In this document: one piece after another, positions 44,943 through 55,282 of the stretch | Layout: each line of letters opens with the position of its first letter | Numbering within the stretch: the first letter of the stretch is position 1 | Assembly: GCA_036435485.1 (NCBI GenBank) | Contig: CM071597.1 | Coordinates: 6,751,881-6,815,880 of the forward strand | Direction: 5' to 3' | Length of the DNA stretch: 64,000 nucleotides | Origin: Saposhnikovia divaricata | Lineage: Eukaryota > Streptophyta > Magnoliopsida > Apiales > Apiaceae | The notes under the pieces: model-generated | Seen by the model: the letters and a program-made list of their open reading frames with translations, nothing else | Databases searched by the model: none | Told to the model about the DNA's origin: nothing | Position numbers and translations under genes: made by a program

Positions 44943-46660
44943 TGATAAATGGATTTTATATCCATTTAGAGCATTCTAAATAGGCTTAAATTGATTGCTT
45001 TGGCCTCAAGTTTGTGGTAGTTTTGATGTGTTTTGGTTAATTGTGCAGGGTTGAAGAAATGTCGATTAAAGGTGTAGTTTCCGACGTTATTTGGAGTTGA
45101 TTTATGATATGGAATGAAGAATGGAGGCTAAGGTCAACTACCAAGAAGTATACAAGTCATTAATAATGAAAGACGGAAGCTCATGCAAAAGGAACGGAAG
45201 AAAAAGCTTAAAAATCGAAGAAAAATCAATTTTTTGTAGATCGGGACCAAGCCGGGAGCCTAATTGGCGACCCAGAGCTGTTTTATGCAGATTGAGCAGG
45301 CGCCTCAGGCGCCCAACCGGCGCTCCTGCGCTGCGGGCGTGCCGGAGAAAATCAGCCAGAATTTCTGATTCTTGTTTTGGCCATATCTTGAGTTCTACAA
45401 GTCCGTTTTGGACGATCTTACAGTCCACGCGAAGCTAACAAGATTCTCTATCATTATAAAGTGGTCCAGATGTCCACTTACAACTGGAACAGCCCAGAAA
45501 TATTGAAGAAAAGTCAGCTACGAATTTTCCTTCAAAACAGAATCAGTTTAGGAAACGTATACTACAGAAATTCAACTTTGACAAGGAAATTGCTATAATT
45601 CCTACTTCTAATAAGTATGGTAATTGCTTTGGGTGGCTAGAACATTCCAGAATCAGATCTACACATGGAATTTGCAATTCTATTCTCATTCAAGAACGGA
45701 AATTGCCATACTCCTATTCCAACTCTAAAACGGCAATTGCTTGATGGAGAGGCAAATTGAGGATATAAATACACATCTTGGGGGACAGAAAAAACACACA
45801 CCATTACATATCAATTACTTAGTTTTATTTGTATCTTTTCATACTTTGTTTTTATCATGGTTTTATCAGATCCCATGATGACGAGAGGTTCGATTATGAA
45901 CTAATCGTTGTCATGGGATTCTACCGGATTTATTTATGGAGCTTTAGTATCTTGATTGCTTTAAAGATCTATGTGTGATGTATATCTGATATCCTTGTAT
46001 GGTTATGCTTAATTGATAGATGCGTCGCGAACATCTAATTTGTTAATCTCTTGTGAAGTGAAAGTGGATCTTGATATTTAGAACTTGCCATGCTAGCATA
46101 GGTTCATGATTGTTTATCAACATGATTAGTAGTATGAGATGAAAATACTTATATTGCCTTGTGTGATCTTAATGGATAACTTGTTCTTCAACCGTTATGT
46201 TTTCAAATTCTATAGACATATAGGGTCTAAGCATAATTGGTGTCTATTCATCTTCTATCTCTTTTGTGGATGTATGTTTAGTTTGGTATACGTATGCTGA
46301 CAGGTAGCGTGTACTTGTTTCGTGTTATCCGATCAGATATCATAACCATTGCATATAGTGATTAAAGGCGTCAGATCTAAGCGAAGTCTTTAATGAAGTT
46401 AGGATCCCATGTTACTCTTGTAGACGTAATTCAATTTCAATTCTTGTTAGTTATTTAATTCTTAGTTGTTAATTTACTTCTTAGTTAATTTAGTTAATTA
46501 AACCCAATTTGTTATTTGTCTTAGCAGTGAGTAATAACCATACATTGTTGCATAGGTACAATAACTGAATTAAAACCATATCCAGATCTCTGTGGGAACG
46601 AACTCAACTTTATTCTATCTTACTTGTGACCGCGTACGCTTGCGTGATTTAGTGCAAACA
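44943..46660 (+). repeat. Athila-C 5' LTR (1718 bp)
   Basis: Runs TGATAAATGGATTTTATATC to ...GTGCAAACA. It includes a GC-rich patch (45240-45430) with the hairpin GGCGCC-TCA-GGCGCC; small open frames there are non-genic. Confidence 0.88.
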
Positions 46661-46666
46661 AGTTTT

Positions 46667-46684
46667 TGGCGCTGCTGCCGGGGA
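46667..46684 (+). promoter_or_regulatory. Primer binding site (tRNA-Asp type)
   Basis: TGGCGCTGCTGCCGGGGA differs at two places from the classic Athila site TGGCGCCGTTGCCGGGGA. Confidence 0.85.
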
Positions 46685-46779
46685 TCATCGGTGTTTTATT
46701 TTTAGTTTATGTGCTTGTCATCAGTGGTCGTTAGAGTTCATTGACTCGGATTGTTTCTTACATAGTTGTTTAGTTTTAT

Positions 46780-48052
46780 GTGTTGCAGGTAGCAATGGAA
46801 GAACCAGCAGCAGCAGTGAAAGCATTGATGTATTATTCTCAACCAAAGATCAAGGATATCCAATTTAGCATTGTCAGGCCAGCTATTACAGCTAATACTT
46901 TCGAAATCAAGCCTAGCATAATTCAGATGGTGCAGAACTCAGTTCAGTTAGGAGGTGTTCCGATTGAAGATCCTACCATGCACATCCGGAATTTCATTGA
47001 GATCTGCGACACTTTCAAGATCAACGGGGTGTCGGAAGATGCTATCAAATTAAGACTTTTCCCATTCTCTTTGAGGGATAAAGCAAAGGGCTGGTTGCAC
47101 TCTCTACCAGCCGGTTCTATTACTACTTGGGAGGATCTTGCTCAGAAATTTCTCACTAAATTTTTCCCCATGGCAAAGACCGTAGCAATCAGGAACGCTA
47201 TTACTCAATTTTCACAGCAGTCTGAAGAATCTTTGTGCGAGGCTTGGGAGCGATATAAGGAGATGCTAAGGAAGTGTCCACATCATGGGATGCCTGATTG
47301 GATGGTGATTAACTGCTTTTATAATGGTTTGGGTGCACAGTCAAGACCTGTGCTAGATGTAGCATCAGGTGGAGCTTTGTGGGCTAAGAGCTATGCGGAA
47401 GCTTATGAGCTAATTGAGATGATGGCTGCGAATGAATACCAGAATCCAACTCAGAGATTTTCACAAGGCAAATTAGCAGGAATTCTGGAAGTTCATACAG
47501 TCACAACTCTAGCAGCTCAGCTAGAGGCACTTAATAAGAAATTGGATTTTATGTCAAAGCATGGGGTGCCTCAAGTTGCTAGTGTTTGTGAGCTATGTGA
47601 GGGCGCACATGAGACGAGTCAATGTGCCATATCTTCTGAATCGGCACAGTTTGTGAGCAACTTCCAGCAACCTTCGCAACCAGCTCCAGCCACCTATCAT
47701 CCTAATTTCGGCTGGAGCAACAATCAAGATTTTCAGCAGCAACAGTTTCATGGGGATGATGGTCAATCTTCGAATGAAAAATCTGAATTGGATGAATTGA
47801 GGTTGATGATTGAAAGTCAAGCGGTATCTCTCAAGACATTGGAGAATCAGATTGGGCAAATTGCAAGTGCCTTTCTCAACGGACCATAGGGAGTTCTTCA
47901 TAGTGACACAGAGGTGAATCCAGGAAAACAAGATGGCATGGAGCAGGTTAATGTCATAACGCTCAGATCTGGAAAAGTCACGAACGATCAGAATTCAGCA
48001 ATTGAGGATGAAGAAGGAATTCATGATCAGGATCCTATAGAAAAAAAAAAAA
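46780..48052 (+). pseudogene. Athila-C gag
   Basis: A 369-codon frame (MEEPAAAVKALMYYSQPKIK start) is followed after one TAG (47887-47889) by the same frame to a poly-A tract (48041-48052), where it is lost. The retrotransposon gag core is clear: LRLFPFSLRDKAKGWLHSL, TWEDLAQKFLTKFFP, then a Cys/His cluster (CELCEGAHETSQC) and VITLRSGK, a hallmark near the gag-protease junction of Athila elements. The TAG probably replaces a Gln. Confidence 0.9.
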
Positions 48053-48059
48053 TTCTATT

Positions 48060-48998
48060 TTGTCAGAACCTGTGGTGGATAGTGATGAGGAGGAAGAGTG
48101 TGAGTCGCTCGGCTTGGCTGATCTCTGGGATTCTAAGGTGCTGATTGATGAGGTTGTTTCATGGTCAAATCTTGAGGATCGTACAATTGAGTCTTTTCTT
48201 GATGAAGACAAATTCCAAGGTGAGGTGAGTGTTCACAAGCCATGTAAGGAATTTGATCATGTTAGGATGGTGGATGATTTGGAAAGGGCACTATTTGGGA
48301 CAGACACTGAAGAGCTGCACAAATTTCAAGAATTGGTATGTGCGTACCAAGAGGCTGAAGAACATGGGAAAGATGCAGGTCTTCTACTTGACTCAGAGTT
48401 TAAAGATGGAGGTAGCGCATTAGAGCCAATGGAGGAAGTTCTCTTTGAGAAACCAAAGGCTTCAGCAACTTACATTTACCCTCCTCCATTATATTCAAGC
48501 GAAGCCCGCGAGTGTGTTTTGTTCTACAAATTGACAGATTTTGGGTCAACCGAGGAAGCATTGGAACAGGACATAGTTGTTATACGAATAGGCCAAGCGA
48601 GGAGAAGGGGCAGAAAGTGTGCCGCCGTGATGACGATGAAGTCTCACGAAGAGAGGACCAGGCAAGGAGAAGCTAAAGGACCAGGCACGAAGAGACTAGG
48701 AGAAGCTAAAGGACTTTGGATTGAAGAGTTACCTTGGGTCCTCTGGGAATACCGAATGACAACGAGATCTTCAACCGGGGAAACACCTTTCAAGTTAGCC
48801 TTTGGAACAGATGCTTTCCTACCAGTTGAAGTTGGTTTAGAGTCTTATCGAACACAAGTGTTCAATGTGGAGATGCACGAGTTTGGGCTCCGGGCGAACG
48901 TTGATCTATTGGAAGAAGAGAGAGAAGCAGCTCAACAAAGAAATCTAAGGTACCAGCTCCAAGTCGCACAATATTATGATTCGGGTGTGAAAAAATGA
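48060..48998 (+). pseudogene. Chimeric ORF: Athila downstream region fused to Tat integrase C-terminus
   Basis: An uninterrupted 312-codon frame begins in acidic Athila sequence (PVVDSDEEEECESLG, YIYPPPLYSSEAREC), passes a Arg/Lys/Gly-rich stretch containing an imperfect 17-base duplication (AGGAGAAGCTAAAGGAC, about 48667 and 48699), and ends in gypsy integrase sequence (WIEELPWVLWEYRMTTRSS, FKLAFGTDAFLPVEV). The deletion junction is near 48590-48690. The frame ends at TGA after a poly-A run where the integrase should continue. Fusion is by deletion, not a natural gene. Confidence 0.8.
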
Positions 48999-49197
48999 TT
49001 GTTTCAAGTCGGGGACATGGTACGTCGGGAATTGGCTACATCTATGCCTGCCAAGCAAGGCAAACTCATGCCAAACTGGGAAGGTCCATATGTGGTGATT
49101 GAATTGGTTCGGCCAGGCACCTACAAACTAGCTCATTCAGACGGCAGCCCAATTAAGAATACATAGCACGCTGCTCATCTTCGCCGTTTCTTCCAGT
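48999..49197 (+). pseudogene. Tat integrase C-terminal tail
   Basis: In a shifted frame the sequence reads VGDMVRRELATSMP, NWEGPYVVIELVRPGTYKLA and HAAHLRRFFQ, the end of gypsy integrase. A TAG at about 49165 replaces the Trp normally before HA, and the frame is shifted from the upstream piece at a poly-A run. Confidence 0.85.
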
Positions 49198-50053
49198 AAG
49201 CTCACTGGACGCATTTTACTATTTTTAATTCAGTATTCTGCTTCATGAAAGTTCATTTGGAAGTCCCTAATCACCAATCTGTTATCTGAAACGATGTATG
49301 AGTTGTTGCATGATTAATGAAAGATTGTTTGCTCCATTTTTACGCCTACTGTTATTAGCTAAGTACATTTACATCCAAATGGTTAAGTACACGAAATTAA
49401 TCTAAACAGACCCATGTTTGGGGCCGACCGAATAAAATATTCATCATTTTAACTCATATTATTAGGCTTACGGACCCAAATCTGGGGCCGACCGAATGAA
49501 ATTTTGATCCTTATAAGTGTCTTAGTATTTAAGGTACTTTGACATTCATTAAGGCCGGGAGGAAGTAATTCACCAACCGAATATAGACCTTAATCATTTA
49601 CAAAAACCCCTTAAATACTAGGGGGCAGCTAGGTTACGACCGAAAATGCAATAATTATGCTAAGGCAAACAGAAGCCGATGATACATAAAAATGAAAAGT
49701 AATTATGCTAAGGCAAACAGAAACCGAAGATGCATAAAAATGAAAAGTAATTATGCTAAGGCAAACAGAAGCCGAAGACGCACAAAACTGAAAAGAATTA
49801 TACTAAGGCAAAATAGCCGAAGAGGCGCAAAAGACAAATTATGCTAAGACAAAAGGAAAAAGGTCAAAGAAGCATAAAAATAAATACAACAGAATAAAAG
49901 CCCGGAGGCGATAATATATCATAAGCTTGAATGCATAACAATAAAGCTCAAAGGTAAAAGTTAGGAGTTACAAGGCACAAAGGCCACAAGAATAGAGGAA
50001 TAAAAAATACAAGGAGACTCAATCAGAAATGACTTCGTCCTCGCCCGAAGAGA
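49198..50053 (+). other. Non-coding spacer of the Tat element
   Basis: It contains a ~75-bp direct repeat (GGGGCCGACCGAAT at about 49420 and 49480) and the tandem array 49652-49860. No gene is seen. Confidence 0.7.
49652..49860 (+). repeat. Tandem repeat, ~48-bp unit, four to five copies
   Basis: Units start AATTATGCTAAGGCAAACAG and contain GCCGA(A/T)GA and CATAAAAATGAAAAG. The copies shorten and diverge toward 49860. Confidence 0.9.
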
Positions 50054-51789
50054 TTACCATGGGTTCATGGACATCCTCCCGACCGACTGGATCACCATAC
50101 CCTCCTCAAGTAGTTGAGTATGATCAAAGCCAGCGGTGTAGGCCTTCCGCACTGCATCATCATACCCCATCTGGTGGTAACTCTCTTCGGTAAGGTCAAG
50201 AGTCTTCTTTAGCTTCCGAATGTTCTTCCTTGAAGCCTTGAGCTGCTGGTTCTTCCATTCAACCCATTTCTTCAGGGTATCCAACTCTTCTAGCTTTTGT
50301 TTCAAAGCATCATTCTCGGTCTTCAGAGCATTGGATTAACCAGTTACTCTCTCAAGCTCAGTATTATAATTTTGGAGGTCCTCTTCAGCTTTGATCTCCC
50401 GAGTCTCCAGCTGGCTGACCTCCTTCAGCTTTGCATGTGTCCCCTCCACTCGCTCAGTAACTATTGCAGCCTCGGAGACACCCTAAAAATAAACAAATGC
50501 AAAAGTTAAATATCCGAAGCGAACAAATATGATTATAGGAAGGAATGAAACTTACCATAGACAGAAGGGCCAACATTTCTGTACAAGCACCTATGTCATT
50601 CACATCATAATACACCGACCGATCAGCCGGAAGGACGAGACCCCGGCAAAGATCGGGACCTACGATCCTAGCCGGTAACGGAGCCGAAACAATGATGGCG
50701 TCATTCTCCAACACTCCCCACTGAGGAACATATACCTTCAGCTTCACATCATTCTCACGAACCCTCTTCCTCGGTTCGGTCAGAGGAACATCCCTTTGCT
50801 TCAACTCACGTGGAGGAGAAGCAGGTGGAGTGGCAACCTTATTCTTTTCTCTTTGGTCGTGAATTGTCTTCTCCGTTGCATCGGCCACCGGAGCAGAAGC
50901 ACTAGCAGCGGCAGCGGCTTTGACCGCCTTCTTGCGTTTGCACTCCACAATTTCTTGGTGAGTGGACACTGCACATAGAAAGAGAAGTTAAACAAGGAAA
51001 TATATGTGCAGAATACAAGTAAGCAGTACAGAAATGCAAAATTAACAAGGTAAAGACGGATGTATGTTAACACTACCCCAAAGGCCGATTACCCAGTCGT
51101 TGTCCCAGCTATCCGATAAAAGGACTTTACCCATCTCGAGTTCACAGAGAAGGCGATAGTCATGTTTATCCGCCTTTGTGAGCTCCGGATATATAATTTT
51201 TGATAGATCGACTTCCAAACATTGAGCTTCTCTATCCTTGGGCCCGAAATAAACGCCCACTTGTCATGAGTCCCTTTGTTGCTGGAGTTCGTTTGAGACC
51301 AGTCGGCCCTGCCGTTTCGAAGGCCATGGTATAAAACCCACGGCTCTTTGGATTCCTACGAAATTCATAATGGTTCTTAAACAAGGTATGTCTCGAAGTC
51401 ATCTCTTTTGCCAGATAACGGGCCTGGAATACATTAATGTAGAAGAAGCTATTCGGATCTAGCTGCCCTATGGCGATCCCTATTGACCTTAGAATCTTTT
51501 TCAAGAAAGGCAACATAGGTAACCAAAGATCGCATTTAAACGCCGCCTCAGATATGCCCGTGACCAGACCTCCCCCGCAAGCTTCAGGAACTTCTGGATT
51601 GTGCCAGATTCGGTCCTTCTTCCTCGAAACGAAGAAGAACCATGTGCTTCTCTCAACGATGTACTTGCTCGAGAACATCTCAATGTTCTCTTCGGTCAAC
51701 TTTGACTGGAGGTTGGTAGCCGGATATAGCTCGATGTCGCTGAAGGGAAAAGATTTCGAAGGACCAGCACCTTCGGTTGACCGATCCAA
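50054..51789 (-). pseudogene. Antisense spliced gene of the Tat-like element
   Basis: Tat-lineage elements can carry a gene opposite to gag-pol whose product matches the putative gypsy-type transposon family (Transposase_28). Exon 1 from 51789 (or an acceptor at about 51795): FPFSDIELYPATN, LPFLKKILRSIGIAIGQLDP, then after a frame change VYFGPKDREAQCLEV to a GTAGTG donor near 51078. Exon 2, 50968-50556: Ala-rich and basic, with acceptor TGTGCAG and consensus donor GTAAGT. Exon 3, from 50482: a coiled coil (Leu/Glu/Lys-rich) containing one TAA near 50337, ending RMSMNPW. Further exon-like sequence with an SSSSS run may lie at 52265-52420. Role unknown. Confidence 0.75.
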
Positions 51790-51902
51790 GTCCCTGCATT
51801 CGGAAATGAAGAGATGTTAGCCTTGTACTCGGACAAATATAAAGAAGGAAAAATAGAAAAAGAAAGGGCCGAGTACAGCGGGCTAGGACTGGTCGGGGAC
51901 AA

Positions 51903-52701
51903 CCTAAAACCTAAGGCGAAGCAAATTAAAGGGCCTAAAGGCTACAAGTAAGGGATCGAGACAGTCCAAAGGAAGTTCTTAAGGATTAGAAATCCCGAAG
52001 GATATTTTTACCCAAACAATTCCTAGACAAGTCCCAGAATCCCAGGAAAAGGCTATGCAAGGGTGAAATATTGAAATCAAAACAGAAAAATGGCACAAGC
52101 ATGCATATATTTTGATTAAAAGACACAAGTAAATCTATATAGATACGTATAGATACGTACATATAAACATGAAATACAGGGCTACAGCGATAGAGAAGCA
52201 AGAATGAAAATGTCGGGGATACACATACTACTAGCCAAAAAGGAGAAAGAGGAATTTACCGATTTGCCAATTAGTGATAAGGTCGAGTTCTTGAGGATAG
52301 TTTTCTTGAAGATGAACTGCTACCGGAATCGGAGGACTGGGAGTGGTCGGAGATGAAACGACGTTTCCAATAGTTACTCACGAAAAGCTCTTGGAGAAAA
52401 GGTTTTTTGCTCTGAGAGTTGTGTGGTATGGTAAGCGTGAAAAAAAATGAAAGGGTTTTGGAGGTTTAAGTACAGGGATGTGACGTTTGGACAAGGAACT
52501 TTTCAAATTCAACGGTGGATATTAAAGCGCATATCTCGAGACCAGACATTTGTCATCATAAAAGGGACACGCCTTCCCACGAGCAGTCCCATCCATACAC
52601 GTCATCCTTATCCGGAGAAGACGTCCGAAGAATAATTTCCGAAGATGGGCCCAGGCTTTGGCCTCCGTCCTGAGGATAACTCCAAACGAAGCCCAGGGAC
52701 A
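51903..52701. other. Tat element region upstream of the antisense gene and before the 3' LTR
   Basis: Mostly non-coding. It should hold the antisense gene's first exon and promoter; a Ser-rich minus-strand frame (about 52420-52290) is the only candidate exon. Confidence 0.5.
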
Positions 52702-52944
52702 TGTTGGAGGCCCATCTCCTTAATTGGCCGAACCAAAGGTCCGGGGACAGATCGTAGGCCCAACCAGATGAAGACCATCGTCAATCATTCCGTCTGCCCA
52801 CAACAGTTGTCAATCAGTCCGTCCTGAGGGTAACTACCTGAAGAAGAAAGAATATAGTCTAGTCATGTTCATTTTCTCATTCATTCACAATTTGGACACA
52901 CAATACACAAGCGCTCTACGTTCTAATTACCTTACAAAGAATCG

Positions 52945-55173
52945 TGTTAGATATTGCCTTGAATTCCGTGCCCTGTCGGGCTGGTCTGTTTTTCTGTTTT
53001 CTTGTTTTTCAAGTCAGTTTCGGTTTTGTCTGTTCTAGTTCAAGTTAGTTTCTGTTTTGTCAGTTCTAGAACCTTCTGTAACCGCCTAGAGAGTATTATA
53101 TAAACTCTCTAGGACATAACCTAGCAATCAGTCTGTCATAAACAAGATCTGTAATCTGAATCAGTATTCTGTAATCCTCAAGATCAATAAAAGCTTTCTC
53201 TTATGCCAAATTCTTGTTCTTCATTTACGTTTATTATAATTTTTCTTGCTTTCATTATAACAAACTGGTATCAAGAGCTATGTCTGGGATGTCTGGTGGT
53301 ATTGACGTGAAGGTCGACAAATTTACTGGGCGGAATAGTTTCAGTCTGTGGCAGATCAAGATGCGTACCTTGTTAAAACAACAGGGGCTCTGGGCGCCGT
53401 TAAACCAGAAATTGGCTGTTGTTTCTACAAGCGCTGAGATGGCTACTCTGGAAGAAAAGGCACACTCAACAATTCTGTTGTGTCTTGCAGATGATATTAT
53501 TACTGAAATCGCGGAGGAGAATATCGCGTTTGGTTTGTGGTTGAAGCTTTAACGTCTCTACATGACAAAGTCTTTAACAAATAAGTTGCTTCTGAAGTAA
53601 CGTCTGTTCAGTCTGCGAATGCAGGAAGGTATGCCTCTTCGAGATCACTTAGATCAGTTAAACAAAATTTTATTAGAATTGCGTAATAGTGATGTTAAAG
53701 TTGAAGATGAGGATGCTGCTTTAATTCTGTTAGTTTCTTTACCATTATCGTATGAGAATTTTGTGCAATCGTTTGTTGTTGGTAAAGATACTATTTCTCT
53801 AGAGGAGGTTAGATCAGCTCTCCATACTAGAGATCTATGCCATAAGGTGGCTGGTACATGTACAAATAATCAGGATGTTGGATTAATAGCCCGTGAGAGT
53901 AATGGACATGGAAACTTGGGGAAGAAACCAGTTCCTAAGGGTCCAAAACCTAATGATATCTGTAATTACTGTAAAGAGAAGGGACACTAGAAATCTGACT
54001 GTCCCAAGAAAAAAAAGCAACAGGATAAATTGACAGATACTGCTGCTATAGCTGATACCAGTTCTGAAGAAGATATTGCTCTTGTTGCTGCTGATCACAT
54101 GCATCACTCTGATGTGTGGATTCTTGACTCTGGAGCGTCTTACCATATATGTCCGTGCAGGGAGTGGTTTATAACCTATGAGTAAATAGACGGTGGTAAA
54201 ATATTTATGGCTAACAGTTTTGTTTGTGAGACGATTGGAATATGCTCGGTTAAACTTCGGACACATGATGGCAATTTTTGCACATTGAATGATGTTAGGC
54301 ATGTTCCACTTATGACGAAGAATCTGATATCTCTAAGTATGTTAGACAACAAGGGTTTTAGTTTTCAAGGTGAAGGTGGAGTTCTACATGTCTGCAAGGG
54401 TTCTGATGTGGTTCTAAAAGGTGTTAAACGTGGTACCTTGTATCTTCTTCAAGGTTCTACGTTATCAGGTTCTGTTGTTGTCGAATCCTCGGAGATTGAT
54501 AAGATATACATGACTCATCCATATGGGTTTCAGGTTCCTGGTAAGGAAGACTATGTTTGCAAGTTATTGAAGGATCTGTATGGACTAAAGCAGTCTCCGA
54601 AGCAATGGTCCAAGAGAATTAAGGTGAGCAAAGTGGGCGCTGCTGTTAACCCAGCTGATATGCTCACCAAGCCGGTTTCACATAGCAAGTTTCAACATTG
54701 TTTGGACTTGCTAAATGTACGGAGTTGTTGATTGCCCTTTTAGGGCAAAAATATGAGGCAGAAGAGTTTTTATCTGGTACATCTGGCATTATTATAATGC
54801 ATCTGGTACATCGGTTATCTGTTATTTGTGAGAGGATTCAAGTCAAGGTGGAGATTTGTTAGATATTGCTTTGAATTCCGTGCCCTATCGGGCTGGTCTG
54901 CTTTTCTGTTTTCTTATTTTTCAAGTCAGTTTCTGTTTGTTTGTTCTAGTTCAAGTCAGTTTTTGTTTTGTCTGTCCTGGAACCTTCTGTAACCGCCTAG
55001 AGAGTATTATATAAACTCTCTAGGACATAACCTAGCAATCAGTCTGTCATAAACAAGATCGGTAATCTGAATCAGTATTCTGTAATCCTCAAGATCAATA
55101 AAAGCTTTCTCTTCTGCCAAATTCATGTTCTTCCTTTACGTTTATTATAATTTTTCTTGCTTCCGTTATAATA
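52945..55173 (+). mobile_element. Mini Tork (TNT1-94-like) copia element
   Basis: The AATCG target duplication (52940-52944 and 55174-55178) encloses 2229 bp: 5' LTR 52945-53262, PBS-like TGGTATCAAGAGC at 53266, a shortened gag-pol, polypurine AAGGTGGAGA, 3' LTR 54857-55173. The LTRs differ at more than a dozen of ~317 positions, so it is older than Copia-B. Integrase, most of RT and most of RNase H are missing. The PBS has one extra A compared with the usual TGGTATCAGAGC. Confidence 0.93.
53280..54731 (+). pseudogene. Internally deleted Tork gag-pol in one frame
   Basis: One frame of 484 codons runs from ATG 53280 to TGA 54731 with four stops: TAA 53550, TAA 53598, TAG 53988, TAA 54183. It shows the gag start (VDKFTGRNSFSLWQIKM), UBN2 core, zinc knuckle CNYCKEKGH, protease DSGASYHICPCREWF, and DVRHVPLMTKNLISL of the pre-integrase region. 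It then jumps directly to RT (YGFQVPGKEDYVCKLLKDLY, GLKQSPKQW) and to the very end of RNase H (NPADMLTKPVSHSKFQHCLD). Both deletions preserve the frame. DSGAS-H-CP and the NPADMLTK tail are typical of the Tork/TNT1 lineage. Confidence 0.9.
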
Positions 55174-55282
55174 AATCGACTGACTTATTCTCACACCGGA
55201 GGTGAATCGGGGGGCCAAACCCCCGCATTCTTCTTCTGCAGGTCTGACCGAACCAAGGTCCGGGAGAAAACTGATAGTAACA

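Larger units (their letters stand above)
44943..48590 (+). mobile_element. Athila-C: 5' part of an Athila-like element inserted in the Tat element
   Basis: LTR 44943-46660, PBS (TGGCGCTGCTGCCGGGGA, near-complement of tRNA-Asp), gag 46780-47889 and downstream region to about 48590, where Tat integrase sequence resumes. Its pol and 3' LTR are deleted together with the adjoining Tat pol, so no target duplication can be read. The right boundary is approximate. Confidence 0.85.
42978..55282 (+). mobile_element. Tat/Retand-like Ty3/gypsy element, deleted and twice invaded
   Basis: 5' LTR 42978-43359, PBS, gag (43418-44850), then an Athila insertion and a deletion that removed protease, RT and RNase H. 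Integrase C-terminus resumes at about 48690, followed by a repeat-rich spacer, an antisense spliced gene (50054-51789) and the 3' LTR (52702-55282, split by a Tork element). An antisense ORF between integrase and 3' LTR is known from Tat-lineage elements. Flanks AAAAC (42973-42977) and AAAGC (55283-55287) look like a decayed 5-bp target duplication. Confidence 0.88.
52702..55282 (+). repeat. Tat-like 3' LTR, split by a Tork element
   Basis: LTR pieces 52702-52944 and 55179-55282 match the 5' LTR either side of the insertion. A stretch of about 35-40 bp present in the 5' LTR (GTGGGACACGTCGCCCATG region) is missing here. Confidence 0.88.

Noticed and set aside
45121..45438. Overlapping GC-rich frames on both strands
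   Set aside because: Inside the Athila-C LTR; openness is explained by local GC richness.
48060..48998. A genuine new host gene
   Set aside because: Both halves are recognisable transposon pieces joined at a deletion, and the frame ends at a poly-A frameshift in integrase.
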